Positions 17,574 through 26,075 of a stretch of DNA of 64,000 bases are shown piece by piece. The notes under the pieces were generated by a model. It was not told where the DNA came from. It worked only from the letters and a program-made list of their open reading frames with translations, and did not search any database. The position numbers and the translations under genes were made by a program. The DNA lies in NCBI GenBank assembly GCA_900766135.1, contig CAAFUF010000002.1, forward strand, positions 1 through 64,000, given 5' to 3'. The stretch is from Paenibacillaceae bacterium (GTDB lineage: Bacteria > Bacillota > Bacilli > Paenibacillales > Paenibacillaceae). Every line of letters begins with the position of its first letter. The stretch's first letter is position 1.

Positions 17574-18314
17574 ATGTCATCTTTTATTATTTATCCGGCC
17601 ATCGATATTCGCGGCGGGCAATGCGTGCGTCTGGTTCAAGGCGATTACGACCGCGAAACGGTGTATAACGCGAACCCGGTGGAAGTGGCCCGTTCTTGGG
17701 AAGCGCAAGGCGGGTCGTTTATTCATTTGGTCGACTTGGACGGCGCCAAGGCCGGTCACCCGGTCAACGACGAGCTGATCGGCGAAATCGCCCGCAGCGT
17801 GCAAGTGCCGGTGCAGGTCGGCGGCGGCTTGCGTACGCTGGACGACGTCAAGCGCCTGCTGTCGCTGGGCGTGAGCCGGGTCATCCTCGGGACGGCGGCG
17901 ATCGAAGACCGCGCGTTTACCGAAGCGGTGCTTGGCACCTACGGCGATCAGGTGGCGATCGGCATCGATGCCCGGAACGGCTTCGTCGCCACGCGAGGCT
18001 GGCTGGAGACCTCCGAGGTCCAGGCCGAGGTGCTGGCTAAGGAATTGGCCGCCAAAGGGGCGGAGACGTTTATCTTCACCGACATTTCCCGCGACGGGAT
18101 GATGCAAGGGCCCAACGTGGAAGCGATCCTGTCGCTGGCCCAGGCGTCCGGCAAGACGGTGATCGCTTCCGGAGGCGTGACGGTGCAGGACGATTTGCTG
18201 CGCCTGGCCGCTCATGCTGGTCAAGGAGTCGGCGGTGCCATCGTCGGCAAAGCGCTGTATACCGGGAACATAGATTTGGCCCAGGCGATCGCGGCGATCG
18301 GGGCTTTGAACTAA
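17574..18314 (+). CDS. hisA: ProFAR isomerase
   Basis: 246 residues, (beta/alpha)8 barrel that converts ProFAR to PRFAR. The N-terminal catalytic Asp is in 'YPAIDIRGG' (res 11) and the second in 'FTDISRDGMMQGPN'. Phosphate-binding glycine motifs 'VGGGLRT' and 'IASGGV' are present. The ATG at 17574 follows GGCGGGAGG; an in-frame ATG at 17469 would add 35 residues unlike HisA and is rejected. Confidence 0.96.
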   Translation: MSSFIIYPAIDIRGGQCVRLVQGDYDRETVYNANPVEVARSWEAQGGSFIHLVDLDGAKAGHPVNDELIGEIARSVQVPVQVGGGLRTLDDVKRLLSLGVSRVILGTAAIEDRAFTEAVLGTYGDQVAIGIDARNGFVATRGWLETSEVQAEVLAKELAAKGAETFIFTDISRDGMMQGPNVEAILSLAQASGKTVIASGGVTVQDDLLRLAAHAGQGVGGAIVGKALYTGNIDLAQAIAAIGALN

Positions 18315-18343
18315 ACGAAGCGCAGAAAGGAAGTCGAACCAGC

Positions 18344-19102
18344 ATGCTCGCAAAGCGAATTATTCCCTGCCTGGACGTGAAGGACGGGCGGGTCGTCAAA
18401 GGCGTGAATTTTGTGAACCTGCGCGATGCCGGCGATCCGGTAGAACTGGCGGCGTTGTATGACCGGGAGGGAGCGGATGAGCTCGTGTTCCTGGACATCT
18501 CCGCGTCGCATGAAGGACGGGCCACGATGGTCGAGGTCGTGAAGCAAACGGCCGGCGAAATCGCCATTCCGTTTACGGTTGGCGGCGGGATCTCCCAAGT
18601 GGAGGATATGAAGCGCCTGCTGCGGGCCGGAGCCGATAAGATTGGCATCAATACGGCGGCGGTGGTGAACCCCGAGCTGATCTCGGACGGGGCGCGCCGT
18701 TTCGGCTCCCAGTGCATCGTAGTGGCGGTTGATGCGAAGTTTAATGCCGAGTGGGGCGAGTGGGAAGTGTACACTCACGGCGGACGTAAACCGACGGGCA
18801 TCCGGGCGTTGGCCTGGGTACGGGAGGCCGAGAAACGGGGCGCCGGGGAAATTTTGCTGACGAGCATGGACGCCGACGGCACCAAGGACGGATTCGATTT
18901 GCCGTTGACGAGCGCGGTGAGCCGAGCGGTGGGGATTCCGGTCATCGCCTCCGGCGGGGCCGGGAAGGTAAGCGATTTTTACGAGGTGTTTACCGAAGGA
19001 CAGGCGGATGCGGCGCTGGCGGCGACGATTTTTCACTATAAGGAAATTGCGGTACCGGATTTGAAACAAGAGCTGAAAGCCAAAGGGGTGGAAATACGAT
19101 GA
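18344..19102 (+). CDS. hisF: Imidazole glycerol phosphate synthase, cyclase subunit
   Basis: 252 residues, barrel fold. Catalytic Asp11 is in 'IIPCLDVKDGRVVKG', the second Asp in 'TSMDADGTKDGFDLPLT'. It uses HisH-derived ammonia to make IGP and AICAR. RBS GAAAGGAAG. The stop overlaps the hisIE start (ATGA). Confidence 0.97.
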   Translation: MLAKRIIPCLDVKDGRVVKGVNFVNLRDAGDPVELAALYDREGADELVFLDISASHEGRATMVEVVKQTAGEIAIPFTVGGGISQVEDMKRLLRAGADKIGINTAAVVNPELISDGARRFGSQCIVVAVDAKFNAEWGEWEVYTHGGRKPTGIRALAWVREAEKRGAGEILLTSMDADGTKDGFDLPLTSAVSRAVGIPVIASGGAGKVSDFYEVFTEGQADAALAATIFHYKEIAVPDLKQELKAKGVEIR

Positions 19103-19797
19103 CCGTGGGGGATCAACAACCGCTGCAATTATCGCTATCTATAGAGGAATTGGAGCAGGCGGTGAAGTGGGATGCGTCCGGACTCGTTCCGGCTATCGTG
19201 CAGGAGGCAGGCAGCAGGGAAGTGCTGATGCTGGCCTACATGAACCGCGAATCGCTGCGCAAATCGGTGGAAACCGGCCAGACCTGGTTCTGGAGCCGGT
19301 CGCGGGCTGAGCTGTGGAACAAAGGGGCAACCTCCGGCAACACCCAGCGGATCACGGCTTTGAAGTACGATTGCGATGGGGATACGCTGCTGGTTGAGGT
19401 GATCGCGAACGGGCCGGCTTGCCATACCGGGGAGCCGACTTGCTTCTACCGGACGGCAGCGGCAACCTTGGCAACGTCTGGCAGCGACGGGGCCGATAAA
19501 CGGTTCAAGGTGCTCGCCGAGCTGGAGCAGCTGATCGCCGAGCGTTACGCGGAGCGTCCGGAAGGGGCTTATACGACGTATCTGTTCGAGAAAGGCCTCG
19601 ATAAAATTCTCAAGAAAGTCGGCGAAGAAACCGCCGAGTCGATCATCGCGGCCAAAAACGGCGACAACGACGAGCTCCGATATGAGGTCAGCGACTTAAT
19701 CTATCACTTGCTGGTGTTGCTGCGCGAGCGCAATCTGCCGCTGGACGAAATCATGCAGGAGCTGGAGCGGCGGCATGAGCGGCCGCGGCGCGACTAG
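19099..19797 (+). CDS. hisI: Bifunctional phosphoribosyl-AMP cyclohydrolase / phosphoribosyl-ATP pyrophosphatase
   Basis: 232 residues. The N-terminal HisI domain (~20-125) has the Zn/Mg ligands in 'KYDCDGDTLL' and 'GPACHTGEPTCFYR'. The C-terminal HisE domain (~140-228) has the MazG-like 'KVGEETAESIIAAKNGDNDE' helix. The fused order HisI-HisE is usual. Translationally coupled to hisF by a four-base overlap. Confidence 0.96.
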   Translation: MTVGDQQPLQLSLSIEELEQAVKWDASGLVPAIVQEAGSREVLMLAYMNRESLRKSVETGQTWFWSRSRAELWNKGATSGNTQRITALKYDCDGDTLLVEVIANGPACHTGEPTCFYRTAAATLATSGSDGADKRFKVLAELEQLIAERYAERPEGAYTTYLFEKGLDKILKKVGEETAESIIAAKNGDNDELRYEVSDLIYHLLVLLRERNLPLDEIMQELERRHERPRRD

Positions 19798-19815
19798 AGC
19801 GGAGGTCGGAAATCC

Positions 19816-20646
19816 ATGTTGATCGATTACCATACGCATCACGAACGCTGCGGGCATGCTGTCGGCGCATTGGAGGAGTACGTTCGCCGGGGCATCGAGA
19901 TCGGCTTGTCCCAGCTGGGCGTCTCCGACCATATGCCGCTGCTGCATGTCGATCCGGCTACGTATTATCCGGAAATGGCCATGCCGATGGAGGAGCTGCC
20001 GCGCTACGTCGAGGAGGCTTTTCGGCTGAAAGAGAAATACCGCGGGCAAATCGACATCCGGGTTGGTCTGGAAGGCGACTATATCGAGGGTTGTGAGGAA
20101 CGCATCGAATCCATCGTTAAGGCCTATCCTTGGGATTATGTGATCGGTTCGGTGCATTTTCTCGGGGAATGGGACGTGTCGGATTTCCGCCAGGTACACA
20201 ACTGGGAAGGCCAGGATGTGCTTGCGGTGTATGAGCGGTATTATGATGCCGTGAGGAAGGCCGCGCAAACCGGGTTCTACGATTTCCTCGGCCACCTCGA
20301 CGTGATCAAGCGGTTCGGGTACAAGCCGGGACCGGAGCTGGAGGAGGAGACGATCCGGCTGGAGCGAAAGACCTTGGCGGCCGTGAAGGAAGCCGGGATC
20401 GCCATGGAGCTCAACGCCTCGGGGTTGTCCAAGCCGTGCGCTGAGATGTTTCCGAGCGAACGGATTTTGCGGGCCGCGATCGAAATGGGGATTCCCCTCA
20501 CCGTAGGGTCGGATGCCCATGATCCGCTGAAGCTGAGCGAACACCTGGATCAGGCGCGGTCTCTGCTGTATAACCTGGGCGTGCGGGAGCTGGCGACCTT
20601 TGAAGGACGTCGTCGGACGATGATTCCTCTGACCGCCGGGAAGTAA
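19816..20646 (+). CDS. hisJ: Histidinol-phosphatase, PHP family
   Basis: 276 residues. PHP-domain metal ligands are visible: 'DYHTHHERCGHA' at the start, 'GLEGDYIEG', 'GSVHFL', 'GHLDVIKRF' and 'VGSDAHDPL' near the end. It dephosphorylates histidinol phosphate and supplies the phosphatase missing from monofunctional HisB. RBS GCGGAGG. With it the operon holds every histidine enzyme except the aminotransferase HisC. Confidence 0.95.
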   Translation: MLIDYHTHHERCGHAVGALEEYVRRGIEIGLSQLGVSDHMPLLHVDPATYYPEMAMPMEELPRYVEEAFRLKEKYRGQIDIRVGLEGDYIEGCEERIESIVKAYPWDYVIGSVHFLGEWDVSDFRQVHNWEGQDVLAVYERYYDAVRKAAQTGFYDFLGHLDVIKRFGYKPGPELEEETIRLERKTLAAVKEAGIAMELNASGLSKPCAEMFPSERILRAAIEMGIPLTVGSDAHDPLKLSEHLDQARSLLYNLGVRELATFEGRRRTMIPLTAGK

Positions 20647-20755
20647 GACGGCATTGAAGGAAGGAAGCTGCGGTGCTGGACGCCAAACTCGAATCCATGT
20701 ACGATAAAAGAGAAAGCATGTCCAAGTCAGAAATAAGAAGGATTCGGAGGATGTT

Positions 20756-21703
20756 ATGGAAGCCAAAATGCGCATGTTTTCCGGTTCGTCCAATCCGAAG
20801 CTGGTGTCGGATATCTGCGGCCGGTTAGGGATCGAACCTGGGAAAGTGAAGTTGTCGCGCTTCAAAAGCGGAGAAATCTATGTACATTATGAGGAAAGTA
20901 TCCGTAATTTCGACGTGTTTCTCGTCCAGTCGCTATCCCATCCCATCAACGAGCTGTTCGTCGAGCTCCTGGTGATGATCGATGCAGCGAAAAGGGCCTC
21001 AGCTCGAACGATCAACGTCATCATGCCGTATTACGGTTACGCCCGGCAGGAGCGCAAATCTGCGCCGCGGGAGCCGATTTCGGCCAAGCTGCTTGCGGAT
21101 GTGCTGACAACGGCGGGGGCGAACCGGGTCGTGACGATCGATTTGCACGCGCCGGCGATCCAAGGCTTCTTCAACATTCCGGTCGATCATCTGACCGCTC
21201 TGGACTTGATGACCGACTATCTGAAGGCTAAGCAGATCCCGAATCCCGTGATCGTCTCGCCGGATGCGGGACGCGCCTCGATGGCGGAGAAGCTGGCCAA
21301 CGGGCTGGACTCGCCGTTTGCGATCATGATCAAGAAGCGCCCCGCGCACAACGAATCGGTGATCACGCATGTGATCGGCGACGTTGCCGGGCATACGCCG
21401 ATCATCATCGAGGATTTAATCGATACCGGCTCCACGATTGTCAATGTGGTGGAGGGTCTGAAGGAACGGGGGGCGGAGGACGCATACGTGTGCGCGACGC
21501 ATGGGCTCTTTTCCGAGAATGCCCTGGAGAAGCTTCAGCATCCGAATATCCGCCAAGTGGTGGTCACCGACTCGATCGCGCAGCCGGAACTGCATTCCTC
21601 GCATGTGCAGGTGCTCTCGGTAGCTCCGATGCTGGCCCGGGCCACGCAGTTTATTCTGGAGGGCGGGTCGATTGCCGCTTTGTTTAAGGATCGGGGCATT
21701 TAG
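20756..21703 (+). CDS. prs: Ribose-phosphate pyrophosphokinase
   Basis: 315 residues. It makes PRPP, the substrate of HisG. Visible are the flexible loop 'YYGYARQERKSAPREPIS', the PRPP/divalent-ion motif 'RVVTIDLHAPAIQGFFNIPV' and the ribose-phosphate loop 'IIIEDLIDTGSTIVNV'. The ATG at 20756 follows CGGAGGATGTT. Its place at the end of the his operon suggests coordinated PRPP supply; a housekeeping copy elsewhere is possible but not visible here. Confidence 0.95.
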   Translation: MEAKMRMFSGSSNPKLVSDICGRLGIEPGKVKLSRFKSGEIYVHYEESIRNFDVFLVQSLSHPINELFVELLVMIDAAKRASARTINVIMPYYGYARQERKSAPREPISAKLLADVLTTAGANRVVTIDLHAPAIQGFFNIPVDHLTALDLMTDYLKAKQIPNPVIVSPDAGRASMAEKLANGLDSPFAIMIKKRPAHNESVITHVIGDVAGHTPIIIEDLIDTGSTIVNVVEGLKERGAEDAYVCATHGLFSENALEKLQHPNIRQVVVTDSIAQPELHSSHVQVLSVAPMLARATQFILEGGSIAALFKDRGI

Positions 21704-21724
21704 TCTAAAATGATTCCAAGTCAA

Positions 21725-21749
21725 TAGCCGCCATACAGGCGGCTTTTTT
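21725..21749 (+). terminator. Terminator of the his-prs operon
   Basis: AGCCGCC-ATACA-GGCGGCT stem followed by seven Ts. Confidence 0.93.
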
Positions 21750-21773
21750 GTTGTCGTCAAAGCATGAAGGCTA

Positions 21774-22166
21774 CTAGCGTTTCTTCGCGGCTTTCGCTTG
21801 GCGTATCCGGCGGTTTTCCTCCAGCCGGAAGAGGGCAATCCGGCGGATCAGATCCAACGGCAGCGGCTGGTTCAAGGGAAATTGTACGGACCCTTTGCCG
21901 CCCTTATACTTTGACAACGCCTCGGCAAATTCCTCCGTACCGCTGGGAGTCGGGTAAAAGCCGATGTGGTTCTTAAAGGCGGCGAAATGTACCAGAACTC
22001 GGCCTTCCGTCTCAAAGGTCGGCATTTGATAGCTGATTTTCTCCACCGCGTTAGGGGCGGCTTCCCGGACCGCCTTGCGGATTTGCTGCAGTCGGTCTTG
22101 GATCTCCGGCGGGGATTGAGCGATATATTCGTCGATCGTGGCAAACTGGGGTTTATTCGTGTCCAT
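21774..22166 (-). CDS. DUF1801 protein, frataxin-like iron chaperone candidate
   Basis: 130 residues of the DUF1801/YdhG fold: 'TIDEYIAQSPPEIQDRLQQI' at the N-terminus, 'EKISYQMPTFE' and 'HIGFYPTPSGTEEFAEALSK' in the centre. B. subtilis Fra (YdhG), a frataxin-like protein of this family, has been linked to iron delivery for Fe-S and heme synthesis; whether this paralogue does so is inference. The basic tail ends in KAAKKR. It is preceded on the same strand by a tiny membrane-protein gene. Confidence 0.8.
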   Translation of the reverse strand: MDTNKPQFATIDEYIAQSPPEIQDRLQQIRKAVREAAPNAVEKISYQMPTFETEGRVLVHFAAFKNHIGFYPTPSGTEEFAEALSKYKGGKGSVQFPLNQPLPLDLIRRIALFRLEENRRIRQAKAAKKR

Positions 22167-22216
22167 CGTTCTGAAGAGACCTCCTACTCTTTAACGCCGC
22201 CGTACGGGCGGTTTGT

Positions 22217-22324
22217 TTATTTCCGGCTTCCTTTATTTCGGAAGATGGACCAGATGACATACGCTAAAAGGGCAAGGACTAACGCGGAAATGATGATATT
22301 TTCCCAAACAAATTCCACTTGCAT
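22217..22324 (-). CDS. Small single-span membrane protein (35 residues)
   Basis: The peptide is MQVEFVW then a hydrophobic helix 'IIISALVLALLAYVIWSIF' and a basic tail RNKGSRK, so topology is probably outside-in with the C-terminus in the cytoplasm. AGAAAGGAGTT lies immediately before the ATG, a strong though close ribosome site. No family is recognised. It is 50 bases upstream of the DUF1801 gene and divergent from the TPR gene. A longer in-frame extension to 22573 exists but has no RBS. Confidence 0.55.
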   Translation of the reverse strand: MQVEFVWENIIISALVLALLAYVIWSIFRNKGSRK

Positions 22325-22520
22325 AACTCCTTTCTCTGCAAATATCTTATTTATTCGGCCGTGAGAGGCGGTTTTCCTTTCGGCTTTGCCACATCCGTTA
22401 TTTTCCGCCAGGATTCCCCGTGGGAGGACAGCTTCTCCTATGTTATACTGTGGAATGGAGAGTTTACCTGAGGGTGCGGGAAGTAGACTTAGAAGAATGA
22501 ATTCAGAGGAGGTGCCTTGC

Positions 22521-24257
22521 TTGAACGAAAAAAAGCGACCGGCCAAAACCAAACGGGGGAAAGTGCTGCCCATCTCGATGGATGCGGGGTTTTTCTTCGA
22601 GAGAGCTGTCTCTTCGTTGGACCGCTATCGCTATGACAAGGCATTGAAATATTTTCGCAAAGCCGTGGAATACGAGCCGAGCAATCCGGTGAACCACTGC
22701 AATATGGCCGGAATTTTATCGGAAATGGGAGATTACGAAGCTTCCAACGAGGTATTGAACACCGTACTGACGGAGATTGACCCGGCTATGACGGAATGTT
22801 ATTTCTACATGGCGAACAACTACGCCAATATGGATCATTTCGAAGCGGCGGAAGAAGCGCTCGTCCGTTACCTGGAGCAGGATGAACACGGCCAGTTTCT
22901 GAGCGAGGCCGAAGAGATGATCGACCTGCTGCAATATGAACTGGACCGGCCGACCAAATTGAAGAGCATCAAGTCCCGGCATGGCGTATACGAGCATGAT
23001 CAGGCGCGCGCCCTGCTGGAAGAAGGAAAATTCGCTCAAGCCGTCAAAATGCTGGAGGAGCTGGTGCGGAACCGGCCCGATTTCCTGGCGGCCCGCAACA
23101 ACCTGGCTTTGGGTTATTACTACCTGGGGTTGTTCCGCAAGGCGATGGATACGGTGGGAGAGGTATTGGCGCAGGATCCCGGCAATTTGCACGGCCTGTG
23201 CAATCTGGCGATTTTTTATCAGCATGAAGGAAACGCCGAAGCGCTGGAGGAGCTGGCCGGACGATTGGAGAACATCGTGCCCTTCCACCAGGAGCACGTA
23301 TTCAAATTGGCGACGACGATGGGCATCTTGGGTCGCCATGAAGCGGCCTTCGGCCATTTCAAGCGGTTGCTGCGCAGCGAGGAGACGACCTTGGAGGCCA
23401 GCCTGTACCACTATGCGGCAGTGGCTGCGTACCATACGGGTCGGCAGTCCGAAGCGGAGCAACTGTGGAATATGGGCAAAAGGCTGGATCCCGGCTCGAG
23501 CGTGCCGGACTATTACTTGAACTGTCTTGCCCAGGAGCGTGAGCATCCCGAGGCGGGGCCGTTTCCGGTGAATTATCAGTACCTGCTGCCGTTCGAGGAG
23601 CAAATGAAGCGCTGGGAGATATCGGAGGACGGCATCCCGGCCGATTTGAAGGAAAATCCGCTGATCCGCTCTTCGTTCTTCTGGGCACTGCGACATGGAG
23701 ATGCGAAGACGAAGCTTCAAGTGATCCAGGCGCTGGGCCTGATCGCCGACCGGGAGGTTGAAGAAGCGCTGCAAGCTTTTCTGCTCGAACCGGAGGAAGA
23801 TGCCTACCTGAAGGAAATGGCCTTGTTCGTGTTACGGAATCTCGGCGTGAGCCAACCGCTGCCCGTTCGGTCCGGAACGACAACGACCATGATCGATCCG
23901 AGCCACGTGGCGACGGAGCTGCCGGTGTGGCGGAGCGAATGGCAAGCGGTCGTTGATCTGGCGATGGAGCGTATGAAGCGGAGCTTTGACCTTCAGCAGC
24001 AGCATGACATGGAGACCTTGTGGGCGGATTTCCTCACCCGGTTATACCCGGATACGCCGACGGTCACCCATTTGGAGGGCTGGGCCGCGGCACTCGAGTA
24101 TTTGACGGCCAAAATGCACGGCCAATCCGTCTCCTACGAACAGGTGGCGCAGAAATACAATATCTCGGCCTCGACGGCACGCCGTTACGTCCAACGGGTG
24201 GATGAGGTGTGCGGCGTGAAGGAGAAGATCGCGGCGATTTTTCCTTCGGTCCAATAG
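22521..24257 (+). CDS. TPR-repeat protein with C-terminal helix-turn-helix (YvcD-like)
   Basis: 578 residues. At least six tetratricopeptide-like repeats fill ~20-370, for example 'ALKYFRKAVEYEPSNPVNHC' and 'ARNNLALGYYYLGLFRKAMD'. After a HEAT-like stretch (~400-470) the C-terminus carries 'VSYEQVAQKYNISASTARRY', a helix-turn-helix. It has no signal peptide. Start TTG at 22521 follows GAGGAGGTG with six bases between. The place between the his operon and trxB matches yvcD of B. subtilis. Partner and target unknown; a regulator or scaffold is plausible. Confidence 0.82.
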   Translation: MNEKKRPAKTKRGKVLPISMDAGFFFERAVSSLDRYRYDKALKYFRKAVEYEPSNPVNHCNMAGILSEMGDYEASNEVLNTVLTEIDPAMTECYFYMANNYANMDHFEAAEEALVRYLEQDEHGQFLSEAEEMIDLLQYELDRPTKLKSIKSRHGVYEHDQARALLEEGKFAQAVKMLEELVRNRPDFLAARNNLALGYYYLGLFRKAMDTVGEVLAQDPGNLHGLCNLAIFYQHEGNAEALEELAGRLENIVPFHQEHVFKLATTMGILGRHEAAFGHFKRLLRSEETTLEASLYHYAAVAAYHTGRQSEAEQLWNMGKRLDPGSSVPDYYLNCLAQEREHPEAGPFPVNYQYLLPFEEQMKRWEISEDGIPADLKENPLIRSSFFWALRHGDAKTKLQVIQALGLIADREVEEALQAFLLEPEEDAYLKEMALFVLRNLGVSQPLPVRSGTTTTMIDPSHVATELPVWRSEWQAVVDLAMERMKRSFDLQQQHDMETLWADFLTRLYPDTPTVTHLEGWAAALEYLTAKMHGQSVSYEQVAQKYNISASTARRYVQRVDEVCGVKEKIAAIFPSVQ

Positions 24258-24371
24258 TTTGCGGGTAAAGCGAGTCCAACTTGGGGAAAATTTGATGGAA
24301 CATTCCGTTTACATAGGAATCGGAGTCGAGAGGGTCGAGCTATTTCCTAGGAACCAAGGAGGTACGAACGT

Positions 24372-25328
24372 ATGCACAAAGTGTTGGTGATTGGAACAGG
24401 GCCGGCCGGGCTTACGGCGGCGATTTATTTGGCGCGGGCGAACCTGAGCCCGGTTGTCATCGAAGGCTTAGAACCCGGCGGCCAATTGACCACGACGACG
24501 GAAGTGGAGAACTTCCCGGGTTTTCCGGAAGGGATCATGGGACCTGAGTTGATGGACAACATGCGCAAGCAGGCGGAACGCTTCGGCGCGGAATTTCGGA
24601 ACGGCTGGGTCGAGCAGGTCGATTTCTCGAAACGGCCGTTTCAGGTGACGCTGGAGGGCGGCCAGGTCCTGGAGTCCGAAACGGTCATCTTGTCGACGGG
24701 CGCGTCGGCAAAATATCTGGGCATTCCCGGCGAGCAGGAGAACGTCGGCCGAGGGGTCAGCACCTGCGCGACCTGCGACGGGTTCTTTTTCCGCGGCAAA
24801 AAACTCCTCGTCGTCGGAGGCGGCGACTCCGCGATGGAGGAAGCAAACTTCCTGACGCGATTTGCCACGGAGGTGACGATCGTGCATCGCCGGGAGGAGC
24901 TGCGCGCCTCGAAAATCATGCAGGATCGCGCGAAAGCCAACGAGAAAATCCGCTGGGCGCTGAACCGCACGCCGCTGGAAGTGGTGACGGAAGAGGGCGG
25001 CAAAGTGAAGGGCTTGAAGGTGCGGAACAATGCCGGGGGTCAGGAGGAGCTGCTGGAGGCCGACGGGGTGTTCGTGGCGATCGGCCATACGCCGAATACG
25101 AAGTTCCTCGGCGGGGCGGTCGCGACCGACGAACACGGGTATATCGTCGTCAAGCCGGGAACGACGGAGACGAATGTGCCGGGCGTATTTGCCTGCGGCG
25201 ACGTGCAGGATACGCGTTACCGCCAAGCGATCACCGCCGCCGGGTCCGGCTGCATGGCGGCGATGGACTGCGAGAAGTTCCTGGAGGGCAGCATGGTGCA
25301 CGATTGGAGCGGCCCGACGGGGAGTTAA
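24372..25328 (+). CDS. trxB: Thioredoxin reductase
   Basis: 318 residues. FAD-binding 'VIGTGPAGLTAAIYLARANL' at the N-terminus, redox pair Cys132/Cys135 in 'STCATCDG', NADPH-binding 'LVVGGGDSAMEEANFLTRFA' and C-terminal FAD motif 'FACGDVQDTRYRQAITAAGS'. It keeps thioredoxin reduced with NADPH. RBS CAAGGAGG. Conserved neighbour of the TPR gene. Confidence 0.97.
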   Translation: MHKVLVIGTGPAGLTAAIYLARANLSPVVIEGLEPGGQLTTTTEVENFPGFPEGIMGPELMDNMRKQAERFGAEFRNGWVEQVDFSKRPFQVTLEGGQVLESETVILSTGASAKYLGIPGEQENVGRGVSTCATCDGFFFRGKKLLVVGGGDSAMEEANFLTRFATEVTIVHRREELRASKIMQDRAKANEKIRWALNRTPLEVVTEEGGKVKGLKVRNNAGGQEELLEADGVFVAIGHTPNTKFLGGAVATDEHGYIVVKPGTTETNVPGVFACGDVQDTRYRQAITAAGSGCMAAMDCEKFLEGSMVHDWSGPTGS

Positions 25329-25422
25329 CTGAAGGAAAACCGAATACAATTCGAATTTTTCGTAGTCAGTGCCATGTTCTATGCGAAAAATCGAAAATAA
25401 TTCATCTCAACTCAGCAAATTC

Positions 25423-25451
25423 AAAAGGACGCCGAATTCGGCGTCCTTTTT
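25423..25451. terminator. Bidirectional terminator between trxB and response regulator
   Basis: A 28-base perfect palindrome, AAAAGGACGCCGAA and its complement, with T-runs on both strands. It serves convergent trxB and the minus-strand two-component operon. Confidence 0.92.
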
Positions 25452-25472
25452 GTACGTCTTCGGGTGAGCCTG

Positions 25473-26075
25473 CTAGATCCAGCCGTTCTCCTCTGCGAGG
25501 CGCACCGCTTCGATGCGGCTTTTGACCTCCAGCTTGTTCAAAATTTCCGAAATATAATTGCGGACGGTTCCGTAGGATAGGTGCAACGAGCCGGCGATTT
25601 CTCCAGCGGTGCGGCCTTCGGCTGCCAGCCGCAGGATTTCCTGCTCGCGGGCGCTTAGGGGATTGTCCCGGCGGAGGCTGCCGAAGACAAGCTCCGGCGA
25701 AGCCTCGCGATGCCCAGCCATCACCCGGCGGATCGCTTCCGCCAGACGGTCGCTGGACTCGTCTTTGAGCAGGTAGCCCTGGACGCCGGTTTTGACGGCC
25801 CGCTCGAAGTAACCCGGCCGGGCGAACGTCGTCAGGATGATGACGCGGCACGGCGACCCCTGCGCCTGCAGCTTCTCGGCCACTTCGAGTCCGCTCATCA
25901 GCGGCATTTCGATGTCCATCAGGCAGACATCCGGACGCAGGGTCTCGATAAGCGCAAGCGCGCCGGCGCCGTCCCCGGCCTGGCCGACGACCTCGAGGTC
26001 GTCCTCCAGGTCAAGCAGGGAAGCAAGCGCTCCCCGCAACATGCGTTGATCCTCGGCAATGACGATGCGAATCAT
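25473..26075 (-). CDS. NarL/LuxR-type response regulator
   Basis: 200 residues. Receiver domain ~1-120 with acidic residues in 'IRIVIAEDQRML', phosphoacceptor Asp in 'VCLMDIEMP' (~54) and Lys in 'GYLLKDESS'. The C-terminal LuxR helix-turn-helix is 'LSAREQEILRLAAEGRTAGE' onward (~135-195). The start overlaps the kinase stop by four bases. It resembles YvfU/DesR; the kinase and ABC exporter genes upstream give the same order type as yvfRSTU of B. subtilis. Confidence 0.92.
   Translation of the reverse strand: MIRIVIAEDQRMLRGALASLLDLEDDLEVVGQAGDGAGALALIETLRPDVCLMDIEMPLMSGLEVAEKLQAQGSPCRVIILTTFARPGYFERAVKTGVQGYLLKDESSDRLAEAIRRVMAGHREASPELVFGSLRRDNPLSAREQEILRLAAEGRTAGEIAGSLHLSYGTVRNYISEILNKLEVKSRIEAVRLAEENGWI

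Noticed and set aside
20673..20828. 51-codon frame starting at GTG after GAAGGAAGG, overlapping prs
   Set aside because: Most of it lies inside prs in another frame, and the product has no recognisable features; possibly just chance RBS-like sequence.
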